Positions 6,541 to 8,494 of a stretch of 8,494 bases of DNA are shown here, one piece after another. A model generated the notes under the pieces. That model ran no database searches. It worked only from the letters and a program-made list of their open reading frames with translations, and had not been told where the DNA came from. Numbering within the stretch: position 1 is the first letter of the stretch; each line of letters opens with the position of its first letter. The translations under genes and the position numbers were made by a program. This DNA comes from Cellulomonas sp. (GTDB lineage Bacteria; Actinomycetota; Actinomycetes; Actinomycetales; Cellulomonadaceae), in NCBI GenBank assembly GCA_027451305.1, contig DAIDJQ010000194.1, forward strand, positions 1 to 8,494, in the 5' to 3' direction.

Positions 6541-6738
6541 CCGGCCGAGGACGCTGCTGGCGTGGGCCACCCCGGGGCGACCCGGACGCGCTCAGTGCAA
6601 GGCAGCCCAGCCCCGACGATGGCCCGAGCTCGGGGCCCGGAGGCGTCGACGCGGAGCCGGCATTCGGCACTGAACGCATCCGAAGCTGCCGGCGCCGATT
6701 GCGAGACCCGGCATGCGGTCGCGCGGCGCCGCCCGACA
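6541..6738. other. Non-coding stretch between repeat cluster and integrase
   Basis: About 200 bases without a supported gene. ORFs here have no ribosome binding site and compositions that look like chance readings of GC-rich DNA. The only structure I see is a perfect 12-base palindrome CCCGAGCTCGGG at 6623-6634. No promoter or RNA gene could be recognised. Confidence 0.4.
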
Positions 6739-6753
6739 GGGGGCTGCAACCCC
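6739..6753 (-). terminator. Weak hairpin directly after the integrase stop
   Basis: On the minus strand GGGG and CCCC flank the loop TTGCAG immediately after the integrase stop codon. The stem is only four base pairs (five with a G-T pair) and no U-tract follows. It may help end the xis-int transcript together with the larger hairpin inside the int 3' end, but the evidence is thin. Confidence 0.2.
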
Positions 6754-8028
6754 TCACGCGCCGGGGGCGTCCTCCTCGTCGTCGAGGAGGTCGAGCAGGT
6801 CCTGCTCGTCCTCGGCGCCTTGCACGGCGAGCAGCCGCGGGTCGGGTCGAACCGGTCGCAGGGTGAGGTCGAGCACGCGGGCCGGTTCGCGGTCGATCGA
6901 CTCGTCAGGCTCGATGTAGTGGGCCTCGGTGACCGCGCTGCTGGTGTGGCCCAGGAACGCGGCAGCGGCATCGACGCCGAGGCCGCGGGCCAGGACGGTC
7001 GCGCCGGTGCGTCGGTACCAGCGGGGTGTGATGCCCGAGTCGGCCAGTCCGGCGTCCGCCAGGAACGAGCGGAAGGTGCGGCGCAGGTTGGCCAGGGTGA
7101 TCGGTCGGCCGTCGCGGTTGTGGAAGATCGTCGTGTCGGACTGGTCCGGGCCCATCTGGGCGACCCGTCGGCGGATCACCTCCGCGGCGAACTGCGGGAC
7201 GGCGATGTGCCGGTTCGAGGCGTCCGTCTTGGGGTGGTCCTGGCGGAAGTCCGCTCGCCCGGTCCGGCGCACGACGGTGCCCGCCACGTGCACGACCATC
7301 CCTGTCCTGGTCTCGGCGACGTCGCAGGGCCGCAGGCCCAGCGCCTCGCCCGGGCGCATCGAGGTGCCCAGCAGCACCTCGCAGACGTCGCGGATCTTGC
7401 CGTCCGGGCGGGGGCCCTTCACGTCCGGACCGGTGCGCCAGGCGGCTGCGGCGGCGCGGATGGCCTGCACCTGTTCGAGCGTCATCGCGTGGATCTCGTG
7501 CTTGGGGCGGGTCAGCGCGGAGGTGCCCTCGACGGGGTTTCGCGTCAGCGCGTCATGCCGCAGCGCAAAGGCGAACAGCTGGTTGAGCAGGGTGCGGGTG
7601 TGCTTGGCCCGCCCGTAGGACAGGGCCGCCTCCCGCCGGAGGAGCCACTCGACCCGTCCGGTGGTGATCTCCCCCAAGGTGTAGTGCTCGAACGCCGGGC
7701 GGACGTAGCGACGCAAGTCGTCCCGGTAGTTCTGCTTAGTGCCCTCGGAGATGTCGCGCAGCTCCAGGTCGGCCAGCCACAGCTGGCACAGCTCGTCGAA
7801 CCCGCTGGCCACGCTCAGCAGCCCCCCGCTGCCGAAGCGGGGACGGTCGGCCAGGCGCTGCTTGAGCAGTGTCTGCGCCGCGCGGCGGGTCGGGCCCACG
7901 GCCGTCACCCGGCGCAGGCGACCGTCCAAGTCCCGGAACCGGGCCGCCGCCTGGTACCGACCCCCCAGGTCGATCACGGCGACCTCCCCGAACGTGCCGA
8001 TCGGGGTACGCGGGCGCCCGCACCTCAC
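6754..8028 (-). CDS. int: Tyrosine-type site-specific recombinase (integrase)
   Basis: This 424-residue integrase inserts and excises the element at the tRNA-Ala gene. Residues about 10-50 form an arm-type DNA-binding region (Tyr-Gln-Ala-Ala-Ala-Arg-Phe-Arg-Asp-Leu-Asp-Gly), about 75-170 the SAM-like core-binding domain, and the rest the catalytic domain. Catalytic residues visible are Arg225 (Met-Arg-Pro-Gly-Glu-Ala), Lys267 (His-Pro-Lys-Thr), Arg339, His361 (Leu-Gly-His-Thr) and the nucleophile Tyr371 (Ala-His-Tyr-Ile). In the usual His-x-x-Arg box the His is replaced by Arg336 (Arg-Trp-Tyr-Arg). The C terminus, about residues 405-424, is unusually acidic. The GTG at 8028 overlaps the excisionase stop (GTGA) and gives a normal family N terminus; an in-frame extension to 8271 lies over the xis gene and is rejected. 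Translation is probably coupled to xis. Confidence 0.95.
   Translation of the reverse strand: MRCGRPRTPIGTFGEVAVIDLGGRYQAAARFRDLDGRLRRVTAVGPTRRAAQTLLKQRLADRPRFGSGGLLSVASGFDELCQLWLADLELRDISEGTKQNYRDDLRRYVRPAFEHYTLGEITTGRVEWLLRREAALSYGRAKHTRTLLNQLFAFALRHDALTRNPVEGTSALTRPKHEIHAMTLEQVQAIRAAAAAWRTGPDVKGPRPDGKIRDVCEVLLGTSMRPGEALGLRPCDVAETRTGMVVHVAGTVVRRTGRADFRQDHPKTDASNRHIAVPQFAAEVIRRRVAQMGPDQSDTTIFHNRDGRPITLANLRRTFRSFLADAGLADSGITPRWYRRTGATVLARGLGVDAAAAFLGHTSSAVTEAHYIEPDESIDREPARVLDLTLRPVRPDPRLLAVQGAEDEQDLLDLLDDEEDAPGA
6771..6790 (-). other. Perfect 8-bp hairpin in the 3' end of the integrase gene
   Basis: CCTCCTCG and CGAGGAGG flank a 4-base loop, 15 bases before the int stop codon. The same bases encode the acidic Leu-Leu-Asp-Asp-Glu-Glu segment, so the symmetry may be a by-product of that coding. 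It could also act as a transcript-end or attenuation structure. Confidence 0.35.
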
Positions 8029-8255
8029 GTCCGGCCCCGCGGCGGATGGCGGCGGGCGTCGTCGGCCTCCATCGCAGCCAGCCAGGCCTCGATCTCGCTG
8101 GCCCGGAAGCGCAGCTGACGCCCGACGCGGAAGCCGCGGGGGCCGCGGCCCTGCGAGCGCAGGTCGTACAGGGCCTGGTTGCTCACCGACAGGAAGGCGG
8201 CGAGCTCGGAGAGGGTCATCGTCGGCGCGGTGGGAGTGGTCGCATCGGTGTCCAT
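8025..8255 (-). CDS. xis: Excisionase-like winged helix-turn-helix protein
   Basis: This 76-residue protein matches the short MerR-like DNA-binding proteins that act as excisionases or recombination directionality factors. Residues 13-29 (Met-Thr-Leu-Ser-Glu-Leu-Ala-Ala-Phe-Leu-Ser-Val-Ser-Asn-Gln-Ala-Leu) form the helix-turn-helix. A Gly-Pro-Arg-Gly-Phe-Arg-Val-Gly-Arg-Gln-Leu-Arg-Phe wing follows at about 39-51, then a helix with Ile-Glu-Ala-Trp-Leu. It would bind near the attachment site and steer the integrase toward excision. It is read just before int with a GTGA overlap. The ATG at 8255 is preferred; the Met at 8219 is a second possibility. Neither has a clear Shine-Dalgarno, so a leaderless transcript is possible. 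A longer frame reaching the tRNA is a chance reading of tRNA and leader DNA. Confidence 0.88.
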   Translation of the reverse strand: MDTDATTPTAPTMTLSELAAFLSVSNQALYDLRSQGRGPRGFRVGRQLRFRASEIEAWLAAMEADDARRHPPRGRT

Positions 8256-8332
8256 GCCAACAGGTGTGCACCGAGCGTCCAAGACGCGACGAGGAGGTCC
8301 CAGACCGGTGCCCGAGACACCGATGCCGGACG

Positions 8333-8359
8333 ACTTTGTGTCTACTTTATGGCCACTTT
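8333..8359. promoter_or_regulatory. Three ACTTT motifs with exact 11-bp period upstream of xis
   Basis: ACTTT starts at 8333, 8344 and 8355 on the plus strand, spaced exactly 11 bases, with a fourth copy at 8407 next to the tRNA 3' end. They sit on one face of the helix in a comparatively AT-rich patch between xis and the tRNA. Excisionases of the lambda Xis type bind tandem sites at about this period, and integrase arm sites are also expected here. A possible promoter on the minus strand (TTGGAC at 8369-8364, TAGACA at 8344-8339, 19-base spacing) overlaps the motifs but is weak. Confidence 0.45.
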
Positions 8360-8395
8360 CCACGTCCAACTCCCGTTTCCGGGATCTCAACGTGG
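8360..8395. repeat. Nested inverted repeat between xis and the tRNA
   Basis: An outer pair CCACGT (8360-8365) and ACGTGG (8390-8395) encloses an inner perfect stem TCCCG/CGGGA (8371-8375 and 8380-8384). On the minus strand the inner loop reads GAAA, a GNRA type. There is no U-tract, so it does not look like a tRNA terminator. It may be part of the attachment site or an operator. Confidence 0.4.
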
Positions 8396-8414
8396 CCCTG
8401 ACCAGCACTTTCGG

Positions 8415-8460
8415 TGGAGCTGAAGGGACTCGAACCCTCGACCCCCTGCATGCCATGCAG
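8415..8460. other. Candidate attachment site in the tRNA 3' half
   Basis: The part of the tRNA from the anticodon arm to the discriminator base is the usual crossover segment for integrases encoded next to a tRNA 3' end. The 5' and 3' parts of the tRNA here fold together perfectly, so the gene has been kept functional. The precise core cannot be set without the second copy, which lies outside the window. Confidence 0.4.
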
Positions 8461-8487
8461 GTGCGCTACCAGCTGCGCCACAGCCCC
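8415..8487 (-). tRNA. tRNA-Ala (anticodon GGC)
   Basis: The 73-base minus-strand sequence folds into a complete cloverleaf. It has a 7-bp acceptor stem with one G-T pair, a 4-bp D stem (GCGC/GCGC), a 5-bp anticodon stem CCTGC/GCAGG with loop ATGGCAT, and a T arm with TTCGAGT loop. The anticodon GGC (complement of 8452-8454) reads alanine GCC codons. The discriminator is A (8415) and the next bases are CCG, so the CCA end is not encoded. It is the likely integration target of the neighbouring recombinase. Confidence 0.96.
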
Positions 8488-8494
8488 AAGGCCC

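Larger units (their letters stand above)
1..8460. mobile_element. Right part of a tRNA-Ala-integrated element (incomplete)
   Basis: An intact tRNA-Ala gene is followed, on the side of its 3' end, by a small excisionase-like gene and a tyrosine recombinase, all on the minus strand. This arrangement is typical of integrative elements that recombine into the 3' part of a tRNA gene. The further genes (repeat cluster, unknown protein, Tad-like operon) continue in the same direction without chromosomal housekeeping genes, so I infer they belong to the element. The exact crossover is unknown. The far end is outside the window: I found no second copy of the tRNA 3' sequence here. That the left operon is element cargo rather than host DNA is inference from orientation and contiguity. 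Confidence 0.6.

Noticed and set aside
6562..8118. Long plus-strand open frame (518 codons) opposite the integrase
   Set aside because: It is antisense to a recombinase with visible catalytic residues and shows no motif of its own.
8029..8271. In-frame upstream extension of the integrase over xis
   Set aside because: The added residues are Arg/Pro-rich shadow of xis in another frame; the GTG at 8028 gives a GTGA overlap and a normal integrase N terminus.
8256..8456. In-frame upstream extension of xis into the tRNA gene
   Set aside because: It would translate the tRNA and the leader repeats; the helix-turn-helix domain is complete from the Met at 8255.
1..8494. CRISPR array, insertion sequence or toxin-antitoxin pair
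   Set aside because: No regularly spaced direct repeats with unique spacers, no transposase motifs with terminal inverted repeats, and no small gene pair of that type were seen.

Overview
The window is GC-rich DNA with long ORFs on both strands, GTG/ATG starts and stop/start overlaps of a few bases. Together with a tRNA that lacks an encoded CCA end and Tad-type genes of the actinobacterial kind, this points to a high-GC actinobacterium. I cannot name a genus from the sequence. All genes I accept lie on the minus strand, so the biological order runs from high to low coordinates.

Right end (about 8256-8494): an intact tRNA-Ala (anticodon GGC) reads leftward. Past its 3' end is a 159-bp non-coding stretch with three ACTTT motifs spaced exactly 11 bp apart and a nested inverted repeat. 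A small winged-helix excisionase-like gene (8025-8255) and a tyrosine recombinase (6754-8028) follow, coupled by a GTGA overlap. This is the classic end of an element integrated at the 3' end of a tRNA gene. The other attachment site is not in the window, so the element continues past the left edge.

Middle (5499-6753): about 400 bp of non-coding DNA carries six copies of a GGCGATAGACA-like motif, four direct and two inverted. They lie just upstream of an unrecognised 282-residue protein (5499-6347) with a strong ribosome binding site. The repeats could be an autoregulatory operator or an iteron-type replication/transfer locus.

Left part (1-5295): a tightly packed operon encodes a lipoprotein with a Pro/Thr linker, a secreted Cys-rich protein, a CpaB/RcpC-like SAF-domain membrane protein, a CpaE/MinD-like protein with a broken P-loop, a TadA/CpaF secretion ATPase, a TadB membrane protein, and the first codons of another gene, most likely TadC. 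From the SAF gene leftward, every junction is a 4-base overlap. This is the engine and scaffold of a Tad (Flp-pilus type) machine.

The most interesting reading is that a Tad-like machine with two exported accessory proteins is carried by a tRNA-integrated mobile element, with its own repeat-rich control region and a candidate regulator. Whether the machine transfers DNA, builds a surface pilus or exports something else cannot be decided here, because pilins, any prepilin peptidase and any relaxase or FtsK-like translocase would lie outside the window.
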